In this document: in pieces, positions 16,683-25,234 of the stretch
How positions within the stretch are numbered: the first letter of the stretch is position 1
How the letters are laid out: each line of letters begins with the position of its first letter
NCBI GenBank assembly: GCA_934462945.1
Contig: CAKSJF010000002.1
Span: forward strand, 1 to 64,000
DNA from: an uncultured Clostridia bacterium
GTDB lineage: Bacteria > Bacillota > Clostridia > UBA1381
Reading direction: 5' to 3'
DNA length: 64,000 bases
Made by a program: the position numbers and the translations under genes
The notes under the pieces: generated by a model
Told to the model about the DNA's origin: nothing
Database searches by the model: none
What the model saw: only the letters and a program-made list of their open reading frames with translations

Positions 16683-18191
16683 ATGTCAGAAACAGCAACT
16701 CCGGCAATTCTCTGCCGGGACATCACAAAAATTTTTGGCAGCGTCGTTGCAAATAATAAGATCAATTTAGAAGCGCATTACGGCGAAATTTTAGCGCTTC
16801 TGGGCGAGAACGGATCGGGAAAGACAACGCTGATGAATATGCTTTCCGGAATCTATCATCCGGATGGCGGCGAGATTGAGGTGAACGGACATCCCGCGGT
16901 GATCAATTCTCCCTCGGATTCCGCCGCATTAGGGATCGGAATGATCCATCAGCATTTTAAGCTGGTGAATGTGTTTACGGCATATGAAAACGTGGTTGTC
17001 GGTATGAAAAAAGAAAAAAATCAGAAGCAGATGGTGCAGAAAATCTGTGATGATTTTGGACTTTCGGTGGATCTGGATAAAAAAATCTATCATATGTCGG
17101 TCAGCGAAAAGCAGAATGTGGAGATTTTAAAGGTTTTATGCCGTGGTGCAAAAATCCTGATCTTAGATGAGCCGACCGCGGTTTTAACTCCGCAGGAAAC
17201 GGAGGTATTGTTTCGTATTCTGCGGAAAATGCGGAAAAATGGCTGCGCGATTTTAATTATCACCCATAAGCTGAATGAGGTGATGGCGCTTTCGGACCGT
17301 GTTACCATTCTCCGAAAGGGAAAAAGCGTTGAAACGGTCAATACCGCTGAAACGAATGAAAAGCAGCTGACAGAATATATGGTCGGCAGACCGGTCACCC
17401 TTTCGATTGACCGTCCGCCGGTGGAAAATGCGCACGATCTTCTGCGTGTCTGCAATCTGACGGTACAAAAAGATGACGGAACAACCGCCTTAAATGATGT
17501 GGAGTTTACCATCCGTACCGGCGAGATTTTAGGAGTTGCAGGTGTTGCCGGGAGCGGTCAGAAAGAACTGTGCGAGTCAATTGCCGGACTTCTTCCGGTC
17601 AAAGAGGGCGCAATTCTATACAAGAAAGAAAATATTGTCGGAAAATCTCCGGCGGAAATTATTAACCTTGGAATCCAAATGAGCTTTGTTCCGGAGGATC
17701 GTCTGGGAATGGGGTTGGTTTCCTCAATGAGTATTGCAGATAATATGATCCTCAAAAGCTACCAGAAAGGAAAAGGAATCTTTGTGGATAAAGCGCCGGC
17801 AAGAAAGCTTGCCGGGGAGCTGGTATCCCGTCTGGAAATCAAAACGCCGAGCGTGGATACACCGGTGCGGCTGTTATCCGGCGGAAATGTTCAGAAAGTG
17901 CTTTTAGGACGTGAGATTTCTGCAAAACCAAATCTTCTGATCACAGCATACCCGGTGCGCGGACTGGACATCAATTCGTCCTACACCATTTACAATCTGC
18001 TCAATGAGCAGAAAAAAGCCGGTGTGGCAGTCCTGTATATCGGAGAGGATCTGGATGTTCTGTTAGAGCTTTCCGACCGAATTATGGTGCTGTGTCATGG
18101 TGAAATTGCAGGGATTGTGGATGCAGCGTCGGTTACCAAAGAGGAGCTGGGTCTGATGATGACCGGAGCAAACAGAAAGGAGGCGGAGTAG
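16683..18191 (+). CDS. ABC importer ATPase, nucleoside type (two fused ATPase domains)
   Basis: A 502-residue double ATPase like MglA/RbsA and the B. subtilis NupO. The first domain has an intact Walker A (GENGSGKTT) and Walker B (ILILDEPTAVLTP). Its signature is degenerate (MSVSEKQ). The second domain has a degenerate Walker A (GVAGSGQKEL), a good signature (LSGGNVQKVLLGRE) and a degenerate Walker B (LLITAYPVRGLD). This asymmetry is usual in the family, although LITAYP in place of LIAAQP is a variant. ATG 16683 is chosen because AAGGAG lies 6-11 bases upstream; the TTG just before it is too close. It is followed 1 base later by a permease gene. Confidence 0.9.
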   Translation: MSETATPAILCRDITKIFGSVVANNKINLEAHYGEILALLGENGSGKTTLMNMLSGIYHPDGGEIEVNGHPAVINSPSDSAALGIGMIHQHFKLVNVFTAYENVVVGMKKEKNQKQMVQKICDDFGLSVDLDKKIYHMSVSEKQNVEILKVLCRGAKILILDEPTAVLTPQETEVLFRILRKMRKNGCAILIITHKLNEVMALSDRVTILRKGKSVETVNTAETNEKQLTEYMVGRPVTLSIDRPPVENAHDLLRVCNLTVQKDDGTTALNDVEFTIRTGEILGVAGVAGSGQKELCESIAGLLPVKEGAILYKKENIVGKSPAEIINLGIQMSFVPEDRLGMGLVSSMSIADNMILKSYQKGKGIFVDKAPARKLAGELVSRLEIKTPSVDTPVRLLSGGNVQKVLLGREISAKPNLLITAYPVRGLDINSSYTIYNLLNEQKKAGVAVLYIGEDLDVLLELSDRIMVLCHGEIAGIVDAASVTKEELGLMMTGANRKEAE

Positions 18192-18192
18192 A

Positions 18193-19263
18193 ATGGCAAA
18201 AAAGGACGCGGTCATCCGTGTAACAAAAAGAAGTGAGCTGACAAACCGGCAGATTATGCTTCTGCGGCTGTTTTCGGTAGTTTTAGCGCTTGCAGCCGGG
18301 GGAATCTTTATTCTGATCATCGGACATAACCCGTTTGCAGCATATGCCACCATGGTAAAGGGTGTATTCCGGAGTGCGCTCGCATTTCAGGGTACGATTA
18401 AAATTATGATTCCGCTTTTGATTTCTGCTTTGGGAATCACGCTTGCATTTAAAATGCAGTTCTGGAATATCGGCGCGGAGGGGCAAATCATTTTTGGAGC
18501 GATCTGTTCTTCCTACTTTGCGCTTTTCCATTCCAATCTGCCGCATGCGCTTTTAATGGTTCTGATGTTTGCAGCAGGTATTATCGGCGGCGGACTGTGG
18601 GGCTTGATTCCGGCATACTTTAAAGCGCGTTTTAACACAAATGAAACGCTCTTTACGCTGATGCTCAATTATATTGCTCTGCATATGATCACACTTCTGC
18701 GAGACGGTCCGTGGGCAGATCCGGAATCGGGCGGATTTCCGAAAATTGCAAGATTTACACAAAACGCACAGCTGGATGAGGTGCTTGGGATTCAATCCGG
18801 TTGGATTATTGCACTGCTCTTGGTTGCGTTTGTGTTTGTCTATCTGCGTTATACGAAAAACGGATATGAGATCAGCGTGGTGGGAGTCAGCCATGCAACG
18901 GCAAATTATGCCGGAATGAATGTTAAGAAAATCATGCTCCGGACGATGTTTTTAAGCGGCGCGATCTGCGGTGTTGCCGGGGTGGTTCAGTCAGCAGGAT
19001 CGGATATGACGCTTGCAACCTCCGTTGCCGGCGGTGTCGGATTTACTGCCATCATTGTTGCCTGGCTTGCGCAGTTGAATGCGTTCGGGATTCTGATTGT
19101 ATCTTTTCTGTTTGCTGTGCTGGAAAAGGGATCGGGTGTGATGCAGTCTACCTACGGAATTTCCAGCTATTCAGCGGATGTTTTGCAGGGAATTATTTTA
19201 TTCTTTGTATTGGGATGCGAATTTTTTGTACGTTATCGGTTAGTGTTCAGAGGGAGGAAATAA
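18193..19263 (+). CDS. ABC importer permease 1, nucleoside type
   Basis: A 356-residue integral membrane protein of the BPD_transp_2 family, similar to NupP. It has about 8-10 hydrophobic segments, with a first helix at about residues 25-50 (LFSVVLALAAGGIFILIIG). The conserved stretch FWNIGAEGQIIFGA lies in the middle of the first half. The start codon follows the ATPase stop by one base and GGAGG is within the ATPase 3' end, so translation is probably coupled. It pairs with the next gene to form a heterodimeric channel. Confidence 0.9.
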   Translation: MAKKDAVIRVTKRSELTNRQIMLLRLFSVVLALAAGGIFILIIGHNPFAAYATMVKGVFRSALAFQGTIKIMIPLLISALGITLAFKMQFWNIGAEGQIIFGAICSSYFALFHSNLPHALLMVLMFAAGIIGGGLWGLIPAYFKARFNTNETLFTLMLNYIALHMITLLRDGPWADPESGGFPKIARFTQNAQLDEVLGIQSGWIIALLLVAFVFVYLRYTKNGYEISVVGVSHATANYAGMNVKKIMLRTMFLSGAICGVAGVVQSAGSDMTLATSVAGGVGFTAIIVAWLAQLNAFGILIVSFLFAVLEKGSGVMQSTYGISSYSADVLQGIILFFVLGCEFFVRYRLVFRGRK

Positions 19264-19264
19264 T

Positions 19265-20215
19265 ATGCTGTTAAAATTTATTGTGGCGGCTGTGCTTGCC
19301 GGAACGCCTCTCCTCTATGGCATTTTAGGCGAAATTGTGAATGAAAAAAGCGGACATCTGAACTTAGGTGTTGAGGGCATGATGGCGCTTGGAGCATGTG
19401 CCGGATTTATGATCGGCTATCTTTCGGATAATCTGTTTTTTGCGGTTTTAGCTGCATTTGCAGCCGGCGCGCTGGGCGCTTTGGTCTATGCTGTGCTGAC
19501 TGTAACTTTTATGGCGAATCAGAATGTAACCGGTCTGACGCTGACCATTTTCGGTTTGGGACTTTCCAATTTTATTGGAGAATGCATGCTTGCAAAAGCA
19601 CCGAACGGATCGTTAAAACTTCCGGACGGCGTGCTTGCACAGCTGAAAAATATCAGCATCGGCGGTCTTAGTGATCTCCCGGTGGTCGGTCCGATTTTGT
19701 TTTCGTATAATCCGCTGGTCTATCTCGGAATCCTGCTGGCGGTTGTATTGGCGGTCTATCTGAATCATACCCGGCTCGGACTCTCTGTCCGTGCGATTGG
19801 GGAAAACCCGGCAGCAGCAGATGTTGCCGGAGTGCATGTGACGAAATTAAAATATTGGAATCTGCTCCTGGGCGGAGGCTGCTGCGGTATCGGCGGCGCA
19901 TACTGCTCTATGATCACCTGCGGCGGTGTCTGGATGGCAAACAGCGTGAACGGTCTTGGATGGATTGCGGTTGCGTTGGTTATTTTCTCGGCATGGAGTC
20001 CGGCAAAGGCGATTCTCGGAGCGTTTGTATTCGGTGGTTTCAGCGTGCTGAAATATTATGTCCCAAAGGATATTATCACAATTCCGAATGCGATTTTCGA
20101 TATGCTCCCCTTTATCCTGACGGCTCTGATTCTGATCATCACATCCATCCGGCAGTCCAGGGAAAATACACAACCTGCGGCATGCGGACTGAATTATTAT
20201 AGAGAAGAACGATAA
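19265..20215 (+). CDS. ABC importer permease 2, nucleoside type
   Basis: A 316-residue membrane protein of the BPD_transp_2 family, similar to NupQ. The family pattern GEIVNEKSGHLNLGVEGMM is near residues 23-41. Its partner is the 18193 permease. The start is one base after the previous stop and GGGAGG is 7-12 bases upstream. With the lipoprotein and ATPase it makes a complete purine-nucleoside importer, which fits xpt upstream. A terminator follows directly. Confidence 0.9.
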   Translation: MLLKFIVAAVLAGTPLLYGILGEIVNEKSGHLNLGVEGMMALGACAGFMIGYLSDNLFFAVLAAFAAGALGALVYAVLTVTFMANQNVTGLTLTIFGLGLSNFIGECMLAKAPNGSLKLPDGVLAQLKNISIGGLSDLPVVGPILFSYNPLVYLGILLAVVLAVYLNHTRLGLSVRAIGENPAAADVAGVHVTKLKYWNLLLGGGCCGIGGAYCSMITCGGVWMANSVNGLGWIAVALVIFSAWSPAKAILGAFVFGGFSVLKYYVPKDIITIPNAIFDMLPFILTALILIITSIRQSRENTQPAACGLNYYREER

Positions 20216-20225
20216 CATAAAAATT

Positions 20226-20267
20226 CGCCGTAAGCGCCTGTAAACCCAGACGCTGCGGCGATTTTTT
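20226..20267 (+). terminator. terminator of the nucleoside importer operon
   Basis: CGCCGTAAGCG (20226-20236) pairs with CGCTGCGGCG (20251-20260) with one bulge, followed by ATTTTTT. Confidence 0.75.
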
Positions 20268-20276
20268 GCAAAAAAA

Positions 20277-20684
20277 GGAGCAAAGTGAACTTTGTTTGTA
20301 CCAAAGAGAGAAAGCTGACTTCTAATTTTTTTTGCGCCGCAGGCGCACTCGCACTCGCAAAAAGGTGGTAGCGACAGCGAAGCGTCGAGAGCGCGTTTAC
20401 AAGCGAACAGCAGAGCGGAGCGTGCCTTTTTGCGAAAAAGGAGGAGCAAGGAAGCGGGCGGATGTTTTTCTGCAAAGAAAAACGGAGCAAAGCGAACTTT
20501 GTACCAAAGAGTGAAAGCTGACTTCTGAATTTTTTGCGCCGTAGGCGCACTCGCAAAAGGTTGGTAATGAGCTAAAGGCGTCATGAGCGCGCTTGCAAGC
20601 GAGTAGCCGACGCGAATGTGACCTTTTGCGAAACAAGGAGGAACCAGTGCAGCGGGTGACTGATTTTTTATGCAATAAAAAATC
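20277..20684. repeat. two tandem units (about 207 and 201 bp) of a hairpin-rich repeat, plus a third start
   Basis: Unit 1 covers 20277-20483 and unit 2 covers 20484-20684; a third start at 20685 merges into the tRNA terminator. Each begins with GGAGCAAAG-x-GAACTTTG, continues with AAAGCTGACTTCT, then a GCGCC/GGCGC hairpin framed by TTTTGCG and CGCAAAA, then CCTTTT-GCG-AAAAGG. Each ends with a T-run/GCA/A-run hairpin. The units differ by substitutions that keep the pairing. Several open frames cross it on the minus strand, but their composition follows the repeat and I do not regard them as genes. Confidence 0.75.
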
Positions 20685-20706
20685 GGAACAAGCGTAACTT
20701 GTTCCG
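20678..20706 (-). terminator. terminator of tRNA-Met
   Basis: On the minus strand CGGAACAAG, a 5-base loop and CTTGTTCCG form a perfect 9-pair stem, followed by ATTTTTTATT, 3 bases after the tRNA CCA end. Confidence 0.75.
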
Positions 20707-20709
20707 ACG

Positions 20710-20786
20710 TGGTAGCGGTAATTGGATTTGAACCAATGACACTACGGGTATGAACCGTATGCTCTAGCCAACTGAGCTATACCGCC
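20710..20786 (-). tRNA. tRNA-Met (CAT)
   Basis: 77 bases including an encoded CCA. The minus-strand acceptor stem is GGCGGTA/TACCGCT (G1-U72 wobble). The D arm is GCTC-AGTTGGCTA-GAGC, the anticodon arm TACGG-TTCATAC-CCGTA with anticodon CAT, and the T arm ATTGG-TTCAAAT-CCAAT. The D arm, the five-base variable loop and the absence of a C1-A72 mismatch favour elongator Met over initiator; a tRNA-Ile2 (lysidine) role cannot be excluded without comparison. Confidence 0.93.
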
Positions 20787-20803
20787 AAATCATGACAAAA
20801 TCT

Positions 20804-20832
20804 ATTATAAACGATTTTATCAGATTTGTCAA
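20804..20832 (-). promoter_or_regulatory. promoter of tRNA-Met
   Basis: On the minus strand TTGACA (20832-20827), a 17-base spacer and TATAAT (20809-20804), about 18 bases before the tRNA. Confidence 0.85.
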
Positions 20833-20864
20833 GTGTTTTTTTACAAAATATCAAAAAAATTTTT

Positions 20865-21593
20865 TTAATGTCCGTGCGGAACAACGTGAATTTTATCCTT
20901 TTGACTGATCAGATCGGCATGCAGCAGGTCAATCAAAACAATCAAAAGCAGGATTTCTGCGCCCCAGATGGACTTACCGCTAAAATGTATTCCAAGAATG
21001 GTGGAGCCGATTCCTCCGGCAACAAAGCAGATCAGCATGAGAAAATGCATCCGCAGCTTGTCCCGTGCCTCTGTGCTGCCTTTGTGAATCCATTTTACCA
21101 GATTAATTCCCAGCTGGCGGACGTGATTGGTGCAGAAGGTTGTCGCCATCGGCACTTTTCTTGCCTGCCGGAAGGTGTTATATTGCATGGATGCAATAAA
21201 GTTAATGGAAATCTGACAGATCTGCGGCGGTGCGCTGTCCGGAATGAATCCCAAAACAAGAATCACAAGCATCTCAAAAGCAACAAAAAATGTGTCCCAC
21301 CGGATAATTTCAAACTGATTAATACGTTTCGGTAAAAATTCAGAAAGAATGGTTCCCAAAAGGTATGCGGAGATCGGAATAAAATAATAAAATGCGCGAC
21401 CCCAGTTTCCCTCACCCATCTGAATTGCGAGCATCACAAAGTTTGCAGTCTGAGCGTTGCAGAAAACGCCGCCGCGCTGTGTGTAGGTGTATGCACCAAA
21501 AAATCCGCCGACTGCAATCATCAGAAGAAAGGTACTCAGCTTTTCGCATTCTAAAAGCTCATCTTCTATTTCTGCCATAATCTTATGCTTCAT
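20865..21593 (-). CDS. YoaK-family (DUF1275) membrane protein
   Basis: A 242-residue membrane protein of the YoaK/DUF1275 family, whose function is unknown. It has about six hydrophobic segments. Family features are GGFFGAYTYTQRGGVFCNAQTAN near residues 29-51 and the later MQYNTFRQ...TTFCTNHVRQ stretch. The ATG at 21593 has a weak ribosome site (CAGGG); ATG 21578 is an alternative start five codons on. It has a perfect promoter of its own and is divergent from the 21790 gene. The 3' end is close to the tRNA promoter, with no clear terminator. Confidence 0.85.
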   Translation of the reverse strand: MKHKIMAEIEDELLECEKLSTFLLMIAVGGFFGAYTYTQRGGVFCNAQTANFVMLAIQMGEGNWGRAFYYFIPISAYLLGTILSEFLPKRINQFEIIRWDTFFVAFEMLVILVLGFIPDSAPPQICQISINFIASMQYNTFRQARKVPMATTFCTNHVRQLGINLVKWIHKGSTEARDKLRMHFLMLICFVAGGIGSTILGIHFSGKSIWGAEILLLIVLIDLLHADLISQKDKIHVVPHGH

Positions 21594-21631
21594 GCATCAT
21601 CCCTGCCTTACATGTGTTTTTGCATGATAAT

Positions 21632-21660
21632 ATTATACCATACCGTTGTTTTTGTGTCAA
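21632..21660 (-). promoter_or_regulatory. promoter of the YoaK-like gene
   Basis: On the minus strand TTGACA (21660-21655), a 17-base spacer and TATAAT (21637-21632). Confidence 0.85.
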
Positions 21661-21692
21661 TGTCGAAATCGTGTAAAAAAGTCGATTATTCA

Positions 21693-21721
21693 TTGACATA
21701 ATTGCAAAAATATGCTACAAT
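21693..21721 (+). promoter_or_regulatory. promoter of the nucleotidyltransferase-capEFG operon
   Basis: TTGACA (21693-21698), a 17-base spacer and TACAAT (21716-21721). The two divergent promoters lie 32 bases apart. Confidence 0.8.
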
Positions 21722-21789
21722 AAAATTAGTCAGGACGATTTCCGGAACGGATTTGATCGGGAACGTCATGCAAAGTGAGGGGGGTATGT

Positions 21790-22992
21790 ATGACCAGGAT
21801 ATCCGAGTATATTATCCGTTCGGTACGGGCAGCAATTTGCCAGGAGCAGCTTTCTGCGCCGGAGGGGGATTTCTTGTGGGAGGAGTATTATCTGTGGTGC
21901 AAAAAAAACAGCGTTGCTAATGTTGTCTGGTATGCGTTAGCGGAGATTTCAGAACAGATTCCGCCTGAAATCTGTCAAAAGTTTTCCGAAGAACAGACAA
22001 GGGGAATCTTTGTGGATATGAAGCAGCAGGCAGAGATCGCAGTATTTTTTGCAGAGCTGGAAAAAGCGAAGCTTCCCTATATGCCCCTAAAAGGTTATTT
22101 CTTGAAACAGCGTTATCCGTCTCCGGATATGCGCTATATGTGCGATCTGGATGTGCTGATCCGGATGGAGCGTCATACTGAGTATGAGGAAATGTTAAAA
22201 CGGCTGGGGTATACGTTTCTGAAAGAAAGTCCGCATGAGCTGATTTATCAAAAGCCTCCGCTGATGAATGTGGAGCTGCATAAGAGTATTGTCCCGGATT
22301 ATGAAACGGAATATTATGCGTATTATCATAATGGATGGAGCTTTGCAAAGCCTTGTCCGGACAGCTCCTGCTTTACTTTAGGGGAGGAGGATTTCCTTGT
22401 CTTTCTCATCATTCACCTGGCAAAGCACTATCGGCATGAGGGAATCGGCATCCGCCACTTTATCGACATTTACTTGTTTCGCAGACAGCTTTCGGAAAAT
22501 TTTGATTATGATTATTTCAAACAACAGCTGTCAAAGCTTCGGATGACAGAATTTTATCAGTCGGTCTGCGAACTGCTGGCGGTCTGGTTTGAGTATGCAC
22601 CGGAAACGGAAAAAACAGAAATGATGACACGGTATATTATACAAAGCGGAACAAACGGAGAATTGCAGACCCGAAATGCACATCAGAATTTCTATGAGCA
22701 GGAAACAGGGCAATCACGGAAAATGATTATTCTCAAAAAAAATCTGCGGCTGATGTTTCCAACTCGGAAGCAGCTTGAAAAAAGCTTTCCGGCTTTAAAA
22801 AAATATCCGTTTCTCTATCCTGTTTTCAGCATTTACCGGCTGTTCCGCGGGCTGACGTTCCGGCAGGAACGCGCAAAGGAAATGCTGCATAAGACAAATG
22901 CCGGAAACTATTACGATTATGGGTCAATTAAAACACATTTTCAGGCGGTAGGTCTGTTAGAGGAAAAAAGAACAAAAGAAAGGTCTGAGTAA
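21790..22992 (+). CDS. nucleotidyltransferase-fold protein (NTP_transf_5 type)
   Basis: A 400-residue protein that resembles the uncharacterised nucleotidyltransferase family PF14907. The hallmark is YMPLKGYFLKQRYPSPDMRYMCDLDVLI (about residues 99-126), in which the Lys-Gly and the paired Asp residues of a minimal nucleotidyltransferase active site can be seen; long sequences of this kind occur in polysaccharide loci. ATG 21790 is chosen because AGGGGGG lies 6 bases upstream; an ORF start at 21775 overlaps that site. It is the first gene of an operon with capEFG, 5 bases before capE, so a role in capsule or wall polymer assembly is likely. The transferred group is unknown. Confidence 0.75.
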   Translation: MTRISEYIIRSVRAAICQEQLSAPEGDFLWEEYYLWCKKNSVANVVWYALAEISEQIPPEICQKFSEEQTRGIFVDMKQQAEIAVFFAELEKAKLPYMPLKGYFLKQRYPSPDMRYMCDLDVLIRMERHTEYEEMLKRLGYTFLKESPHELIYQKPPLMNVELHKSIVPDYETEYYAYYHNGWSFAKPCPDSSCFTLGEEDFLVFLIIHLAKHYRHEGIGIRHFIDIYLFRRQLSENFDYDYFKQQLSKLRMTEFYQSVCELLAVWFEYAPETEKTEMMTRYIIQSGTNGELQTRNAHQNFYEQETGQSRKMIILKKNLRLMFPTRKQLEKSFPALKKYPFLYPVFSIYRLFRGLTFRQERAKEMLHKTNAGNYYDYGSIKTHFQAVGLLEEKRTKERSE

Positions 22993-22997
22993 GAAAC

Positions 22998-24035
22998 ATG
23001 TTTAAGAACAAAACGCTTTTAATTACAGGTGGAACGGGTTCATTTGGAAATGCCGTTTTAAACCGCTTTTTGGATACGGATATCGGAGAAATCAGGATTT
23101 TTTCACGTGATGAGAAAAAACAGGACGATATGCGGCATACCTATCAGGCGAAATACCCGGAGGCAAGCAATAAAATCAAGTTCTATATCGGAGATGTACG
23201 CGATTTGCAGAGTGTCCGGGATGCGATGCACGGAGTGGATTACATCTTTCATGCAGCGGCATTAAAGCAAGTGCCATCCTGCGAGTTTTTCCCGGTGGAG
23301 GCAGTTAAAACCAACGTTTTAGGAACAGATCACGTTCTGACGGCGGCAATTGATGCCGGCGTAAAAAAGGTTATCTGCCTTTCGACCGATAAGGCGGCTT
23401 ATCCGGTGAATGCGATGGGAACTTCCAAAGCGATGATGGAAAAGGTGGTGGTTGCAAAATCACGCACCACCGACAGCACAATGATCTGCTGCACACGCTA
23501 TGGAAATGTGATGTGTTCCCGCGGTTCGGTAATTCCTCTCTTTATTGATCAGATTAAAGCAGGTCTGCCGCTTACGGTGACCGAGCCTGCCATGACGCGG
23601 TTTATCATGAGTCTGGAGGAGGCTGTGGAGCTGGTGCTTTTCGCATTCCAAAATGCAGAAAGCGGCGATATTATGGTGCAGAAAGCGCCTGCCTGCACCA
23701 TTGAGGTTCTGGCACAGGCGGTATCGGAGCTGTTTGGTGCAAAAAATGAAATTAAGGTGATCGGCATCCGCCACGGTGAAAAAATGTATGAAACACTTCT
23801 GACCAATGAGGAATGCGCGCATGCCATCGATATGGGTGACTTTTACCGCGTTCCGGCAGACCGCCGGGGCTTAAACTATGATAAATATTTTAAGGACGGA
23901 GATAAAAACCGGAACACGCTTTCGGAGTTTAATTCCAATAACACAGAATTGTTGGATGTTGCAGCAGTAAAGGAAAAGCTGTTGTCGCTTTCTTATATCC
24001 GGGACGAGCTTGCAGCCTGGAAGCAATCAAAATAG
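22998..24035 (+). CDS. capE: UDP-GlcNAc 4,6-dehydratase/epimerase, CapE/FnlA type
   Basis: A 345-residue short-chain dehydrogenase that acts first in UDP-N-acetyl-L-fucosamine (UDP-L-FucNAc) synthesis. The NAD(P)-binding motif is GGTGSFG (10-16). The active-site region is DKAAYPVNAMGTSKAMMEK. A Met replaces the usual catalytic Tyr before xxxK, as in the CapE/FlaA1/PseB group of inverting dehydratases. The order capE-capF-capG follows here, as in Staphylococcus type 5/8 capsule and E. coli fnl loci, which decides the assignment among related dehydratases. Confidence 0.9.
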   Translation: MFKNKTLLITGGTGSFGNAVLNRFLDTDIGEIRIFSRDEKKQDDMRHTYQAKYPEASNKIKFYIGDVRDLQSVRDAMHGVDYIFHAAALKQVPSCEFFPVEAVKTNVLGTDHVLTAAIDAGVKKVICLSTDKAAYPVNAMGTSKAMMEKVVVAKSRTTDSTMICCTRYGNVMCSRGSVIPLFIDQIKAGLPLTVTEPAMTRFIMSLEEAVELVLFAFQNAESGDIMVQKAPACTIEVLAQAVSELFGAKNEIKVIGIRHGEKMYETLLTNEECAHAIDMGDFYRVPADRRGLNYDKYFKDGDKNRNTLSEFNSNNTELLDVAAVKEKLLSLSYIRDELAAWKQSK

Positions 24036-24050
24036 AAAAGAGGAAAAGGC

Positions 24051-25193
24051 ATGAACATACTGATTACCGGCGCAAACGGGTTTGTAGGAAAAAATCTGAC
24101 GGCGCGGCTGGAGAATATCCGGGATAAAAAAGATCAAACAATCGATTTGGGAGAGGATTTGCAGATTCTTCCCTATGATCTGGACACCCCTCCGGAAAAA
24201 TTTTCGGAATACTGCGAAAAAGCGGATTTTGTATTCCATTTAGCAGGGGTAAACCGCCCGAAGGACGCAAAGGAATTTATGGAAGGCAATTTTGGATTTA
24301 CTTCCACCCTGCTGGACTGCTTAAAGCGGCATCACAATCAAGCGCCGATCCTGATTACCTCCTCGATTCAGGCAGAACGGGATAACGATTACGGCAAAAG
24401 CAAAAAGGCAGGGGAGGATCTGATTTTTGCTTACGGAAAAGAAAACGGAGTAAAAACCTGTGTTTACCGTCTGCCAAATGTGTTCGGAAAATGGTGCAGA
24501 CCGAATTATAACAGCGCCGTGGCAACCTTTTGCTATAATATTGCACACGATCTGGAAATCACCGTCAACGATCCGTCAGTTATCATGAATCTGGTTTATA
24601 TTGATGATGTGGTGCAGGAGTTTTTGCAAGCGTTAAAGGGCAAAGAAAATAAGCAGGGAGATTTCTGTGCGATTCCGGTGGTACATACCATTCCGCTTGG
24701 AGAAATTGCAAAGCTTTTATATGCTTTCCGGGAAAGCAGAAAGAATTTATCCGTGCCGGATATGTCGGACGCATTTACGAAAAAGCTTTACAGTACTTAT
24801 CTTTCCTATCTGCCGGAGCAGGAATTTTCCTATCCGCTGACAACGCATGAGGACGCGCGCGGCTCGTTTACCGAGATTCTCAGAACTGCCGACCGCGGAC
24901 AGTTTTCCGTGAATATTTCAAAGCCTGGTATAACTAAAGGAAATCACTGGCACGATACGAAAAATGAAAAATTCCTGGTGGTCAGCGGTAAAGGCGTGAT
25001 CCGTTTCCGGAAGATCGGATCATCTGAGATTTTAGAGTACTATGTCAGCGGTGAAAAGCTGGAGGTGGTGGATATTCCGGTGGGATATACACATTCCATA
25101 GAAAATTTAGGGGATACCGACATGGTAACCTTTATGTGGTGTAATGAATGCTTTGATCCGGATAAGCCGGACACATTTTTCTTAGAGGTTTAA
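24051..25193 (+). CDS. capF: CapF, bifunctional reductase with C-terminal cupin
   Basis: A 380-residue enzyme, second in UDP-L-FucNAc synthesis (FnlB/WbjC). The N-terminal SDR domain starts MNILITGANGFVGKNL and carries YGKSKKAGE with the Tyr-x3-Lys pair. The C-terminal 120 residues are a cupin, with ITKGNHWHDTKNEKFLVVSG containing metal-ligand His residues. This two-domain layout is characteristic of CapF, in which the cupin catalyses C3 epimerisation and the SDR domain reduces C4. It lies 15 bases after capE, with GAGGAAAAGGC before the ATG. Confidence 0.93.
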   Translation: MNILITGANGFVGKNLTARLENIRDKKDQTIDLGEDLQILPYDLDTPPEKFSEYCEKADFVFHLAGVNRPKDAKEFMEGNFGFTSTLLDCLKRHHNQAPILITSSIQAERDNDYGKSKKAGEDLIFAYGKENGVKTCVYRLPNVFGKWCRPNYNSAVATFCYNIAHDLEITVNDPSVIMNLVYIDDVVQEFLQALKGKENKQGDFCAIPVVHTIPLGEIAKLLYAFRESRKNLSVPDMSDAFTKKLYSTYLSYLPEQEFSYPLTTHEDARGSFTEILRTADRGQFSVNISKPGITKGNHWHDTKNEKFLVVSGKGVIRFRKIGSSEILEYYVSGEKLEVVDIPVGYTHSIENLGDTDMVTFMWCNECFDPDKPDTFFLEV

Positions 25194-25234
25194 TCATACA
25201 GTTTGTGCCGCTTTGCGGCAGAATGGGGGTACAT

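Noticed and set aside
19847..20675. Open frames of 60-245 residues over the repeat region, on both strands
   Set aside because: They follow the repeat units, overlap the end of the permease gene, lack ribosome sites and consist of repeat-derived peptides. Mis-annotated genes are common over such repeats.
20277..20684. CRISPR array
   Set aside because: The units are about 200 bases long, adjacent and without unique spacers; no cas genes are near.
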